From an uncultured Mycobacteriaceae bacterium (GTDB lineage: Bacteria > Actinomycetota > Actinomycetes > Mycobacteriales > Mycobacteriaceae), in assembly GCA_902826815.1 (NCBI GenBank), contig CADEGF010000019.1:1-64000 (forward strand): a stretch of DNA of 64,000 nt. Direction: 5' to 3'. The position numbers and the translations under genes were made by a program. Position 1 is the stretch's first letter; each line of letters opens with the position of its first letter. Positions 47,845 to 59,009 of this stretch are shown piece after piece. The notes below the pieces were generated by a model, which was not told the DNA's origin, did not search any database, and saw only the letters and a program-made list of their open reading frames with translations.

Positions 47845-48171
47845 TTAATCGAGCGACAGGGGGTCAGGCGCGACGCGGATGCCGCCTGCGTGGGCAAGGC
47901 CTTCTCCAGTGCGCCGACGAGTTCTTCCAGTTTCTCGGGTTTGATCTGCGGCCAGGATGGGTGCGTTGTAGATGAAGTCCCCGACGAACAGAAAGCCGTG
48001 TTCGCGGTCGAGCAGCCTCACCGAATCCGCCGAATGTCCCGGCAACGGAACCAATTCCACGCGTCGTCCGCCAAGGTCGTCGCGCATCGATCTCCCACCG
48101 CTCGTGCACCGGGAAAGGCCGCGGCAGCGGAGCGATCCGCGCGGCCGCGATGTCGCGTCTGCAAACCGCCG
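47845..48171 (-). pseudogene. Remnant of a metallo-beta-lactamase-fold hydrolase
   Basis: Recognisable pieces lie in different frames. An upstream segment ends HERWEID. The next frame has [38 protein letters not shown], matching the PGH...GD core of metallo-beta-lactamase-fold hydrolases. A third has [16 protein letters not shown], a plausible helix from near the end of such a protein. At least two frameshifts separate them, the N-terminal HxHxDH motif is missing and no start is evident. It lies between the TetR gene and the TVP38-type gene. Loss of a former TetR-linked hydrolase is likely. Confidence 0.55.
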
Positions 48172-48933
48172 TTACGGTCGCGGTGGAGCACTAACGGAGC
48201 GGTCCGGCCCGGCCACCGCAATCCGATCCGGGTGGTGCTTGGGGTAGGTCCGGATCTCGTAGATCAGGCCTGCGACACCGAGGCTCGCGGTGAACAGCGA
48301 CGCGAGGATCAGCAGCGGACTGATCTGGTTGGTCAGCGCGTCGCCGAGGATGACGACCGCCGCGGTGCCCGGCAGCAGTCCCGCCAGTGTCGCCAGCGCG
48401 TACGGCACCACCCGGACAGACGATGCTCCCGCGGCGTAGTTGAGCACCGAGAACGGCACCGCGGGGATCAGCCGCATCGACATCACCGTCGGCCAGCCGC
48501 GAAGGCGTAGGCGGGCGTCGAGCGTCCTGACCCGCGGATGGGGCACAAGGCGGTCGAGCCGCCAGCCTGCGGCGCGCACCAACAACAGTGCGAGCAGCGC
48601 GCTGACAGCGCTGGCGACGACCGCGATCGCGATTCCGAGCCAGGGTCCGAACAACAGGCCGGAGGCCAGCGTGAAGGCGGTCCGCGGGAACGGGAAGACC
48701 GTGACCACGATGTGGGCTGCCAGAAACGCGAGCGGGAACCACGGACCCACCGATGTTGCCCAGTCCCGAAGCTGGACCGCGCCGGGCCGCGGTACCAGCA
48801 ACAGGATTGCGACGAGAATCACAATCGTCGCCGCGATGGCTGCCATCTGGCGCCGGGGGACCTGCTTGGCCGTCGAAATCACCGCGGTGCGCAGCGCGGC
48901 GAGGGTGCTGACGACGGACTTCACGCCTACCAA
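48172..48933 (-). CDS. TVP38/TMEM64-family membrane protein (Rv1491c-type)
   Basis: This 253-aa integral membrane protein has about five hydrophobic segments. The family signature region is FPFPRTAFTLASGLLFGPWLGIA, followed by the RLIPAVPFSVLNYAAGAS stretch. TVP38/DedA-superfamily proteins are thought to move or scramble lipids; the precise substrate is not known. It corresponds in place and size to Rv1491c, divergent from mutA. The start is ATG or an equivalent codon at 48933. The 3' end abuts the decayed hydrolase. Confidence 0.87.
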   Translation of the reverse strand: MVGVKSVVSTLAALRTAVISTAKQVPRRQMAAIAATIVILVAILLLVPRPGAVQLRDWATSVGPWFPLAFLAAHIVVTVFPFPRTAFTLASGLLFGPWLGIAIAVVASAVSALLALLLVRAAGWRLDRLVPHPRVRTLDARLRLRGWPTVMSMRLIPAVPFSVLNYAAGASSVRVVPYALATLAGLLPGTAAVVILGDALTNQISPLLILASLFTASLGVAGLIYEIRTYPKHHPDRIAVAGPDRSVSAPPRP

Positions 48934-49028
48934 CAGTACGGGCAGGCCGGTGATAACCCGGCCAATGCCGGTCGCGGCTCCGCCGCCCGGCGCACGCTGG
49001 TCGAACGGCGATCAATTAGCCTGAGGAC

Positions 49029-50869
49029 GTGCAGGAATCCGGCTTGCGGGAATCTCAACAGCGATGGCGCTCGGCGGTTGCGGGCGTGTTGGCAAAGTCG
49101 ACACGGCGCGATCCGGCCGACCTGCCGCCCGAACCGGAGAGCCTGCTGGATTCGCCGACCTATGAGGGCTTTCCGATCCGGGCGCTCTACACCAGCCTGG
49201 ACGCCGTGCCGGAGCCCCCGTTGCCCGGCTCGTGGCCCTTCGTCCGCGGCGGCGACGCGCTGCGCGACGTCAAGTCCGGGTGGAAAGTCGCCGAGGAGTT
49301 CCCCGCCCCAGGGCAGAAAGCCGTCACCGACGGCAACGGCGCCGTGCTGGTTGCCCTGACGGAGGGTGTCAGCGCACTGGTGCTGCGGGTGGGAGCACCC
49401 GACGGTGTCGTCGCGGGGGAGCTGGATCGTCTGCTCGAGGGCGTGTTCCTCGACCTTGTCCCGGTTGTGCTCGACGCGGGCACAGAGTTCGCGGCCGCCG
49501 CCGCCGAACTGCTGCCGCAGCTGACCGATATGGACGACGAACAACGCGCCCGGCTCTCGATCGATCTCGGCGCCGACCCGCTGACCGCACCGTTGAGCGG
49601 CAGATCCGCTGCCGACATCGCTGACGTAGTCGCCACCGCAGGGAAGATCACTTGCTACGGCGGCGGCGTTCGGGCGATCACCGTCGACGGGCCCGCCCTT
49701 CACAACCGGGGTGCGAGCGCCTCGTTGGAGCTCGGCGGAGCCGTCGCGGCAGGCGTCGGCTATCTGCGCCTGCTCGGCGAGGCCGGGCTCAGCGCGTCTG
49801 ATTCGTTGCGGCAGATCAGCTTCCGGCTGGCGGCTGACGATGACCAGTTCATGACCATCGTCAAGTTCCGGGTGCTGCGCCGCCTGTGGGCGCGGGTGGC
49901 CGAGGTGGTCGGCGATCCCGACGCCGGTGCCGCCCGCGTACATGCGGTCACCTCGACGCCGATGATGGCGCAGCGGGACCCGTGGGTGAATATGCTCCGT
50001 ACCACCGTTGCTGCCTTCGGCGCCGGTGTCGGCGGTGCGGACACCGTGCTTGTGCAGCCGTTCGACGCCGCCATCTCCGGCGGATTGCCAGGTACCGCAG
50101 CGAGTTTCGCGCGCCGCATCGCGCGCAATACCCAGCTGCTCCTGCTGGAGGAGTCTCACCTCGGGCGGGTGCTCGACCCAGGAGGCGGCTCGTGGTTCGT
50201 CGAGGACCTCACCGAACATCTCGCCGAGAAGGCGTGGGTGCACTTCCAGCAGATCGAGGCCATCGGCGGTTTCGCTGCGGCAGGCGATTACGTGGTAGCC
50301 AAGATCGCCGAAGTCCGAGACCGGCGGGCAGACGACATCAACCACCGGAGAAAGGCGCTCACCGGCGTCAATGAGTATCCGAATCTCGATGAAGCGCCGC
50401 TGCCGCAACATGATTCGTCGGCCATTGTGGCCCGTTATGCGGCAGGCTTCGAGGCATTGCGGGATCGCTCCGATGCCCACTTGGCGAAAACCGGCTCGCG
50501 GCCGAAGGCGTTGTTGCTTCCGCTCGGCTCGCTGGCCGAGCACAACATCCGGGCGACGTTCGCGACCAATCTGCTCGCCTCGGGCGGTATCGAAGCGGTC
50601 AACCCCGGCGTCGTCGACGCTGCGGGGGTGGCCGATGCGGTCACCGCGGCCGACCGCCCCGCTGTCGCGGTGATCTGTGGAACGGACAGCCGATACGGGA
50701 CGGAAGTGGCAGGCGTCGTCGAGGCCGCGCGCACGGCTGGCGTCTCGCGCGTCCTGTTGGCCGGACCCGACAAGGCTGTCGCGGATGCCGACCCGAAGCC
50801 CGACGACTACCTGACCGCCAAGATCGACGCGGTCGGCGCCCTTTCTGACCTGCTCACTCGATTGGGGGC

Positions 50870-50873
<4 letters not shown>
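49029..50873 (+). CDS. mutA: Methylmalonyl-CoA mutase small subunit
   Basis: This 614-aa beta chain of the heterodimeric adenosylcobalamin enzyme interconverts methylmalonyl-CoA and succinyl-CoA. It keeps the TIM-barrel and B12-like fold, but the cobalamin-ligand DxHxxG motif is absent from the C-terminal domain, as expected for the non-catalytic subunit. The start is GTG 49029, with TAGCCT (49017-49022) ending 6 nt before it, so the message is probably leaderless. The GTGA overlap with mutB implies coupled synthesis. Confidence 0.95.
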
Positions 50874-53101
<2,228 letters not shown>

Positions 53102-53112
53102 CCGCGGACTGG

Positions 53113-54090
53113 ATGGCCGACACACAGAAACTCGCCGCCGCGATCAAGCATCGCGATCGCGCCGCGCTGCCGCGCGCAATCACCCTTGTCGAGTCCACCA
53201 GGGCCGATCATCGCGAGCGGGCCCAAGAGCTGCTACTGGAGTTGACACCGGAGGCGGGCAGCGCCATGCACGTCGGCATCACGGGTGTCCCCGGCGTCGG
53301 TAAGTCGACGGCGATCGAGGCGCTCGGCATGTACCTCATCGAAGAGGGGCACCGGGTCGCTGTGCTGGCCGTCGACCCGTCGTCGACACGCACCGGCGGA
53401 TCGATTCTCGGCGACAAGACCCGGATGCCCCGGCTGGCGGTGCACCCCGACGCCTATATCCGGCCGTCGCCGACGTCGGGCACTCTCGGCGGGGTGGCAA
53501 GGGCGACCAGGGAGACCATCGTGCTGCTCGAGGCGGGTGGTTTCGACGTGATATTGGTGGAGACCGTCGGCGTCGGGCAGTCCGAGGTCGCGGTCGCCAA
53601 CATGGTGGACACCTTCGTGTTCCTGACGCTCGCCCGCACCGGCGACCAGCTGCAGGGCATCAAGAAGGGCGTGCTCGAACTTGCTGACATCGTCGTGGTG
53701 AACAAGGCCGACGGCGAGCACGCCAAGGAGGCCAAGTCGGCGGCCCGCGAACTCTCCGGTGCGATCCGGCTGATCCACCCGCGCGAAACGCTCTGGCGCC
53801 CACCCGTTCTGACGATGAGCGCGCTGGAGGGAAGGGGCCTGGTCGAACTGTGGGACACCGTGCTCAAACACCGGCAGGTACTCACCGACGCGGGGGAGTT
53901 CGAGGCCCGCAGAAACTCCCAGCAGGTGGACTGGGCCTGGGCGATGGTTCGCGACACGGTGTTGGACCGGTTGCTCGGCAATCCGGGTGTTCGCAAGGTC
54001 CGCGCCGAAGTGGAACGGCAGGTCCGCGACGGTGAGCTGACGCCGACGCTGGCCGCACAGCAGATTCTCGACGCCGCGGACAATCCCTGA
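53113..54090 (+). CDS. meaB: G3E GTPase chaperone of methylmalonyl-CoA mutase, MeaB
   Basis: This 325-aa GTPase gates cofactor loading and protects MutAB from inactivation. The Walker A is GVPGVGKST, switch/base-2 segment VDPSSTRTGGSILGDKTRM, Walker B ETVGVGQSE and the guanine-specificity motif NKAD. The ATG start lies 11 nt after mutB, giving a mutA-mutB-meaB operon. The length fits the family (about 330 aa). Confidence 0.95.
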   Translation: MADTQKLAAAIKHRDRAALPRAITLVESTRADHRERAQELLLELTPEAGSAMHVGITGVPGVGKSTAIEALGMYLIEEGHRVAVLAVDPSSTRTGGSILGDKTRMPRLAVHPDAYIRPSPTSGTLGGVARATRETIVLLEAGGFDVILVETVGVGQSEVAVANMVDTFVFLTLARTGDQLQGIKKGVLELADIVVVNKADGEHAKEAKSAARELSGAIRLIHPRETLWRPPVLTMSALEGRGLVELWDTVLKHRQVLTDAGEFEARRNSQQVDWAWAMVRDTVLDRLLGNPGVRKVRAEVERQVRDGELTPTLAAQQILDAADNP

Positions 54091-54198
54091 GGCGTTTGTT
54101 GCTGTTAGGTGGAGCCTTGGCACCTCTGACATGCGATGCAATGACGGATCGGTAACGGGCGGAAAATTTGCCGGGGTTGCAGGTAAATTGGATGCATT

Positions 54199-55473
54199 GT
54201 GAAGCACTCTGACAGCCTGGAGCGCAGCGCGGCGCTTCCACATGGTGTTCAAGGCGCGGCCGATGCGCACTTCGGCTGTGCGGTTCGGGCCTTCAGCACG
54301 ATGTTTCCCGGTCCGAAATTCGGTGGAGGGGCGCTGTCGGTCTACCTCGACGGCGAGCCCGTCGTCGACGTATGGACCGGTTGGTCCGACCGCGCAGGCA
54401 CCACGCACTGGTCCGCCGACACCGGCGCTATGGTCTTCTCGGCCACCAAGGGCATGGCCTCGACGGTCATCCACCGGCTCGCCGACCGCGGGCTGATCGA
54501 CTACGAGGCTCCGGTCGCGCAGTACTGGCACGCGTTCGGCGCCAACGGCAAGGCGACGATCACCGTCCGTGAGGTGATGCGGCACCGCGCCGGGCTGTCC
54601 CAGCTCAACGGCGCCAGCAGGGCCGACCTGATGGACCACGTCAGGATGGAGGAGCGGCTCGCGGCCGCGCCCGTCAACAAGGTCCTCTACGGCAAGGGCG
54701 CGTATCACGCGCTGACGTACGGCTGGCTGATGTCGGGTCTGGCCCGGTCGGTGACCGGCAAGGGCATGCGGGAGCTGATCCGCGAAGAGCTGGCCGAGCC
54801 GCTGAACACCGACGGGCTGCACCTGGGTCGCCCGCCCGTCGATTCGCCGACCAAGTCGGCGCAGATCATCATCCCTCAGGGCACGATCAAGAACGCGCTG
54901 CTGGGAAACATCGTGCCGAAGCTCGCCGCCATGCAATGGTCCAGTGGCCTTGGCGCGCTGTACTTCCCAGAGATGTTCTCGGTCGTGCAGGGCGACACCC
55001 CGTTCCTCGACGGTGAGATCCCCGCAGCCAACGGCACGGCCACGGCGCGGGGCCTTGCGAAGATGTACGCGCCGCTGGCATGCGGAGGCAGGGTCGACGG
55101 AAAACAGTTTCTCTCGCCCGAGCTGACCGCGGGCTTGATCGGAAAGCCCAACCTGCGACCGGACCGAAACATCGTGTTCCCCATGGCATTTCATCTCGGC
55201 TACCACAGCATCCCGATTGGTGGCCTGATGCCGGGATTCGGCCACGCGGGCCTCGGTGGATCGCTCGGCTGGGCCGACCCGAGCACAGGGATGTCGTTCG
55301 GCTACGTGCACAACCGGCTGCTCACGCCGTTCGTGGTCGCCGATCAGGCCGGCTTCGTCGCGACGGCGGCGTTGATCCGTCGGGGTGCCGCGGCAGCGCG
55401 GCGGCGTGGATACCGGCCGGTGCCCGCCTTCGGCGCTCCGTCCGTGCCAGAAACGCGGCCCGTCGCCCTTTAG
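54199..55473 (+). CDS. lipL: Beta-lactamase-fold esterase LipL
   Basis: This 424-aa serine hydrolase of the class C beta-lactamase/EstB family has the nucleophile motif SxxK in SATKGM, a Tyr in the YHALTYG region, and a C-terminal GHAGLGGS segment in place of the KTG box. M. tuberculosis LipL hydrolyses short- and medium-chain esters. The start is GTG 54199 (MKHSDSLERS). A 108-nt gap separates it from meaB; it contains a small AGGTG/CACCT inverted repeat and little else that I can name. Confidence 0.9.
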   Translation: MKHSDSLERSAALPHGVQGAADAHFGCAVRAFSTMFPGPKFGGGALSVYLDGEPVVDVWTGWSDRAGTTHWSADTGAMVFSATKGMASTVIHRLADRGLIDYEAPVAQYWHAFGANGKATITVREVMRHRAGLSQLNGASRADLMDHVRMEERLAAAPVNKVLYGKGAYHALTYGWLMSGLARSVTGKGMRELIREELAEPLNTDGLHLGRPPVDSPTKSAQIIIPQGTIKNALLGNIVPKLAAMQWSSGLGALYFPEMFSVVQGDTPFLDGEIPAANGTATARGLAKMYAPLACGGRVDGKQFLSPELTAGLIGKPNLRPDRNIVFPMAFHLGYHSIPIGGLMPGFGHAGLGGSLGWADPSTGMSFGYVHNRLLTPFVVADQAGFVATAALIRRGAAAARRRGYRPVPAFGAPSVPETRPVAL

Positions 55474-55477
55474 CGGC

Positions 55478-55690
55478 CTACGCGCCTTCCATTCGGAATC
55501 CGACCTTCAACGTCACCTGGAAGTGCCCGACCTCACCGTCGGCCAGATGACCGCGCACAGACGTCACCTCGAACCAGTCGAGGCCCCGAATCGTCTCGGA
55601 GGCACGGGAAATCGCGTTCTTGATCGCGGCGTCGATGCTGTCGGGTGAGCTTCCGACGATCTCGATGACGCGGTAGGTGTGATCGCTCAC
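55478..55690 (-). CDS. Dodecin (flavin-binding storage protein)
   Basis: This 70-aa protein has the same length as M. tuberculosis Rv1498A. The sequence VIEIVGSSPDSIDAAIKNAISRASETIRGLDWFEV is the dodecin fold, including the Trp that stacks on flavin. Dodecins assemble as 12-mers that bind FMN/FAD and CoA. GTG 55690 overlaps the ndh stop (GTGA), so the dodecin is translated behind the NADH dehydrogenase, a flavoenzyme, in one operon. A longer frame to 55927 overlaps ndh and is a shadow. Confidence 0.93.
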   Translation of the reverse strand: MSDHTYRVIEIVGSSPDSIDAAIKNAISRASETIRGLDWFEVTSVRGHLADGEVGHFQVTLKVGFRMEGA

Positions 55691-57111
55691 GACGCCCCTC
55701 TTTCCCGTTCGAGTTTCTCCGCCTCCTCGACCGCCGCGAGGGGCGATCGTTGGATGGCCTGCTTCTGCTGGCTCGCCAGCATGTCCATCGCCAGCCTGGC
55801 ATAGATCATCTGGCTGGTGATCGCCATCTGGCCGCGGCTGTGGCTGACGAACGTGATGAACCAGGTGATCAGCGTCGTGAAGCGGTTCTTGAAGCCGACC
55901 AGGTACACCAGATGCAGCGCCAGCCACGCCAGCCAGGCGATGAATCCGCCGAACTCCAGCTTGCCGATTTTCGCGACCGCGCTGAACCGCGAGATGGTCG
56001 CCATGCTGCCCTTGTCGAAGTACTTGAACGGGGCGCGGTTGGCCGGATCGTCGCGGCCTGCGAGCTCACGCTTGATGAGCTTGGTGACGTAGTTGGCGCC
56101 CTGAAGCGCGCCCTGCGCCATTCCCGGCACATTCGGCACCGACATCAGATCGCCGACGACGAAGACGTTGGGATGTCCCTTCACCGACAGGTCCGGTTCC
56201 ACCACCACCCGGCCCGCGCGGTCGGTCTCGGTGCCGTCGGACTGTTCGGCGATCATCTTGCCCAGCGGGCTCGCCTGCACACCCGCCGACCAGACCTTGC
56301 ATGCGCAGTCGATCCGCTGCGCGGTGCCGTCCTTGCACTTGACGGCGACGCCCATGTAGTCGACGTCGGTCACCAACGAGTTGAGCTGTATCTCGACGCC
56401 CATCTTCTCCAGCCGGCGCTGCGCCTGTGCGCCGAGCTTCCGGCCCATCGGCGGCATCAGGGCATCGGCGCCCTCGACGAGGACCACTCGGCATTCATTC
56501 GGCTTGATCGTGCGAAACGCCCCGGCGAGTGTGCGCTCGGCCAGCTCGGCGATCTGCCCGGCCAGCTCGACGCCGGTCGGACCGCCCCCGACGACGACGA
56601 ACGTCAACCGGCGCTGCCGCTCGGCGGGGTCGGTGCACACCTCGGCGGCCTCGAAGGCGCCGAGGATGCGGCCGCGCAGCTCCAGCGCGTCGTCGATGGT
56701 CTTCATGCCCGGTGCGAACGTGGCGAACTGGTCGTTGCCGAAGTAGGACTGCTGGGAGCCCGCCGCGACGATGAGAGTGTCGAACGGGGAGACCGTTGTC
56801 ATCGTCATCAACTTCGAGGTGACGGTCCTGGCCGTCAGGTCGATGTGCTCCACCTCCCCGAGCAGCACCTGGACGTTCTTCTGCTTGCGCAGCACCAGCC
56901 GAGTGGTCGGCGCGATCTCGCCTTCGGACAGAATGCCGGTCGCGACCTGGTAGAGCAGCGGCTGAAACAGATGACTGGTCGTCTTGGAGATCAAGGTGAC
57001 GTCGACGTCTGCCCGTTTGAGAGACTTGGCGGCTTCGAGGCCACCGAAGCCCGAGCCGATGACGACGACGCGGTGTCGCCTCGCGGCCTCAGGTGGCTTT
57101 GGCTGTGTCAT
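55687..57111 (-). CDS. ndh: Type II NADH:quinone oxidoreductase (Ndh)
   Basis: This 474-aa membrane-associated flavoprotein passes electrons from NADH to menaquinone without pumping protons. Two dinucleotide folds are visible: GSGFGGLEAAK near the N-terminus for FAD and GGGPTGVELAG in the middle for NADH. The quinone-side AQGALQGANYV motif and a C-terminal hydrophobic, amphipathic region (FIAWLAWLALHLVYLVGF) are present. ATG 57111 is preferred to 57126 because GGGGAGGA lies 5 nt upstream. In M. tuberculosis ndh lies elsewhere (Rv1854c), so its place next to dodecin is a local rearrangement. Confidence 0.94.
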   Translation of the reverse strand: MTQPKPPEAARRHRVVVIGSGFGGLEAAKSLKRADVDVTLISKTTSHLFQPLLYQVATGILSEGEIAPTTRLVLRKQKNVQVLLGEVEHIDLTARTVTSKLMTMTTVSPFDTLIVAAGSQQSYFGNDQFATFAPGMKTIDDALELRGRILGAFEAAEVCTDPAERQRRLTFVVVGGGPTGVELAGQIAELAERTLAGAFRTIKPNECRVVLVEGADALMPPMGRKLGAQAQRRLEKMGVEIQLNSLVTDVDYMGVAVKCKDGTAQRIDCACKVWSAGVQASPLGKMIAEQSDGTETDRAGRVVVEPDLSVKGHPNVFVVGDLMSVPNVPGMAQGALQGANYVTKLIKRELAGRDDPANRAPFKYFDKGSMATISRFSAVAKIGKLEFGGFIAWLAWLALHLVYLVGFKNRFTTLITWFITFVSHSRGQMAITSQMIYARLAMDMLASQQKQAIQRSPLAAVEEAEKLERERGAS

Positions 57112-57153
57112 CGCGGTCCTCCCCATTTCGACGGCGAGGCAACGATAACCGGG

Positions 57154-57882
57154 TTAGACCCGTGTGAACCACTTCGTCTTGATCCGCCACGAATGCGCCG
57201 ACGCCAGCGCGAACCCGGCGCCGCAGAGGCAGGCGAACACCCAGACCAGGCTCGTGCCAACCACAGTTTGGAAGGACGGCACGAAGGCGGTGATGATGCG
57301 GACGACGCATGCCATGATGCCTGCGACCGATGACGCCAGATAGAAGTTGGCGATGGTGCGCGAGCGCGGATCCTTGCGCAGCACCAGCGTGGCACGGATG
57401 CCGTAGCCAAGCAGATACATCAGGGTGCCGCAGAGCAGCAGCCAGTAGAGGCTGAGCCAGAAGTCGGTCGGCACAGTGAAGAAGTCAGGGGCGTAGATCC
57501 GTGCGCCGTTACCGACCGAGAACGTCACAAGCAGAACTGGGATGCATATAGTCGCCGGTCGCTCCACGTACTGCTTGAACGAGCGCTGCATGTTCTCGTC
57601 GTCGGCGAGCCTGCCAAGCGTGTTGTAGACGATGGCCGATGCCGCGACGATGTAGCAGTCGTGGCCGAGGTAGTCCTCGAGGTTCCATTTCCCTGTGAGG
57701 GCATGCAGCCAGTGGCCGAGGGTCTCGGACGCGAACGGCGACATCAACAAGACCGCCAAGCCCTGAAGGGCGATGTTGAGTGTTGCGGCGACTTCCCAAC
57801 GGCACGTCCACGTCACGCGCCGAATCCACAGGCTCCATCCAATGCATGCGATCGTGATCGCCAGGAGTGTTGCGAGAGCCAT
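57154..57882 (-). CDS. Integral membrane protein of unknown function
   Basis: This 242-aa protein has about six or seven hydrophobic helices, with conserved-looking polar residues between them (WNLEDYLGHDCYIVAAS, YVERPATICIPVLL). I do not recognise the family. It lies 38 nt downstream of an HTH regulator on the same strand, and similar regulator-membrane protein pairs recur in actinobacterial accessory regions. Start ATG 57882 gives a first helix directly at the N-terminus. The role cannot be inferred beyond membrane location. Confidence 0.8.
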   Translation of the reverse strand: MALATLLAITIACIGWSLWIRRVTWTCRWEVAATLNIALQGLAVLLMSPFASETLGHWLHALTGKWNLEDYLGHDCYIVAASAIVYNTLGRLADDENMQRSFKQYVERPATICIPVLLVTFSVGNGARIYAPDFFTVPTDFWLSLYWLLLCGTLMYLLGYGIRATLVLRKDPRSRTIANFYLASSVAGIMACVVRIITAFVPSFQTVVGTSLVWVFACLCGAGFALASAHSWRIKTKWFTRV

Positions 57883-57920
57883 CTGTGTTGCCTTTGCGCT
57901 GTATCGGAACCAGCAAAATT

Positions 57921-58271
57921 CTACAGCGGCGGGGCGTCCAGGCGGGGCTTCATTTCGGATAGCTTCGCCGGGCGGACACGTCGCGTTTCCAGGGTTGCCA
58001 ATGCGATACCGGCAGACTCGAAGTAGCTCTGCACTTCCTGGTGGCTCATCAGCCCGAACCGCACCTGTAGGTCGGGATAGCTGAGGTTGAACCGATCGGC
58101 GACTCTGCGGAGTTCTTCGGCGTCCGGATAGAACTCTTCCTTGATCCGCCGGTAGTACGTGCTGCTAGACACGCCGAGCGCGTCGTAGATGTCCTTCGAG
58201 TCGACATCGCCGTCGAGGAGATAGTCGAGCAGGGCTTTTAGCTGTCGGCCGTTCTCATCTGTCCGTGGCAC
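57921..58271 (-). CDS. Helix-turn-helix regulator (Xre-like)
   Basis: This 116-aa protein has an HTH in KDIYDALGVSSSTYYRRIKEEFYPDAEELRRVADRF, followed by a C-terminal region that may dimerise. It diverges from the NRPS-fragment gene across a 136-nt gap holding a 16-bp palindrome, and precedes a membrane protein gene. Local regulation of both flanks is a reasonable inference. The ligand and exact family are unknown. The ATG start at 58271 follows an AT-richer stretch. Confidence 0.78.
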   Translation of the reverse strand: MPRTDENGRQLKALLDYLLDGDVDSKDIYDALGVSSSTYYRRIKEEFYPDAEELRRVADRFNLSYPDLQVRFGLMSHQEVQSYFESAGIALATLETRRVRPAKLSEMKPRLDAPPL

Positions 58272-58360
58272 CGCATTACTTTATCTTGTCTTCCCGTAAA
58301 TGGGCAGTGCCAATCAAATCGCGGAAAGGGTTGCTGTTATTGACGCAGGTGTCACACTTT

Positions 58361-58376
58361 TGGGAGAGGTCTCCCA
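58361..58376. promoter_or_regulatory. Perfect 16-bp palindrome, operator candidate
   Basis: TGGGAGAGGTCTCCCA has 7-bp arms and a 2-nt centre. A third half-site TGGGA follows at 58381-58385 after a run of T. It lies between the divergent HTH gene and the NRPS-fragment gene, 32 nt before the latter's ATG. Confidence 0.5.
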
Positions 58377-58407
58377 TTTTTGGGACAGCGGACGTACTGT
58401 TAGCTCC

Positions 58408-59001
58408 ATGTTGATTGCAGAATTTGCCAGCAGCCCTCTTCGTATCGTCGACCACGACACCACCGATGCCCCTGCGGCGGCAGATCTCGCGAAGGTCTCG
58501 GCGCCTTTGGGCAGCATCCTGACCGGTGAGCTTGATGGCGCGCAGTGGTCTCTCGGCATTGCAGGCGAGGAGATTCTTCTCGCCGCCCTCGGTCTCGCCA
58601 TCGCCAGGACGATCGGCGAGGGGGTCGTTCTTGTCGACGTTGCCGGCCACAGCGGCTCGGTTCCGCTGTCCTGCACTTCCGCGGGCCTCGCGACGGCCAC
58701 AGAGACGCTCGGCGCCGTGCACCGCACCCTGTCCGGGGGCCCGACTGCCCCGAAAGTCGCCGCTGCGCCGCCGTCGGAGATCTTCTTCTCCTATCTGGCC
58801 ACCGAGCCGGGACTCCGGCATGCGCTCGAGCTTCGGGCCTACCGCGCCGACGACCTCGTGCAGCTCGACTGGTGGTACGACACCCGCAGCTTCGACGCCT
58901 ACACGGTGGAGGAACTCGCGGAGCAGCTGCCGCTCGCGCTGATCGAGCTGACGTCGGAGGCCATGCCGCTGCCGCACACCCCGATGGCCGTCGGCCACTG
59001 A
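58408..59001 (+). CDS. Orphan NRPS condensation/epimerization-domain fragment
   Basis: This 197-aa protein resembles only the C-terminal half of an NRPS epimerization/condensation domain. It has a segment like EILLAALGLAIARTIGEGVVLVDVAGHS, then PSEIFFSYLATEPG and HALELRAYRADDLVQLDWWYDTRSFDAYTVEELAEQ. The catalytic HHxxxD half, adenylation and carrier domains are all absent, so peptide-bond chemistry is not expected. The frame is intact and ends right before the ileS T-box. ATG 58408 is chosen; the open frame to 58300 would read through the palindrome. It may be a domesticated remnant or an accessory protein with a new role. Confidence 0.7.
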   Translation: MLIAEFASSPLRIVDHDTTDAPAAADLAKVSAPLGSILTGELDGAQWSLGIAGEEILLAALGLAIARTIGEGVVLVDVAGHSGSVPLSCTSAGLATATETLGAVHRTLSGGPTAPKVAAAPPSEIFFSYLATEPGLRHALELRAYRADDLVQLDWWYDTRSFDAYTVEELAEQLPLALIELTSEAMPLPHTPMAVGH

Positions 59002-59009
59002 GTCGCTAG

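Noticed and set aside
54091-54198. AGGTG...CACCT hairpin after meaB as a terminator
   Set aside because: The five-base arms are too short to support on sequence alone.
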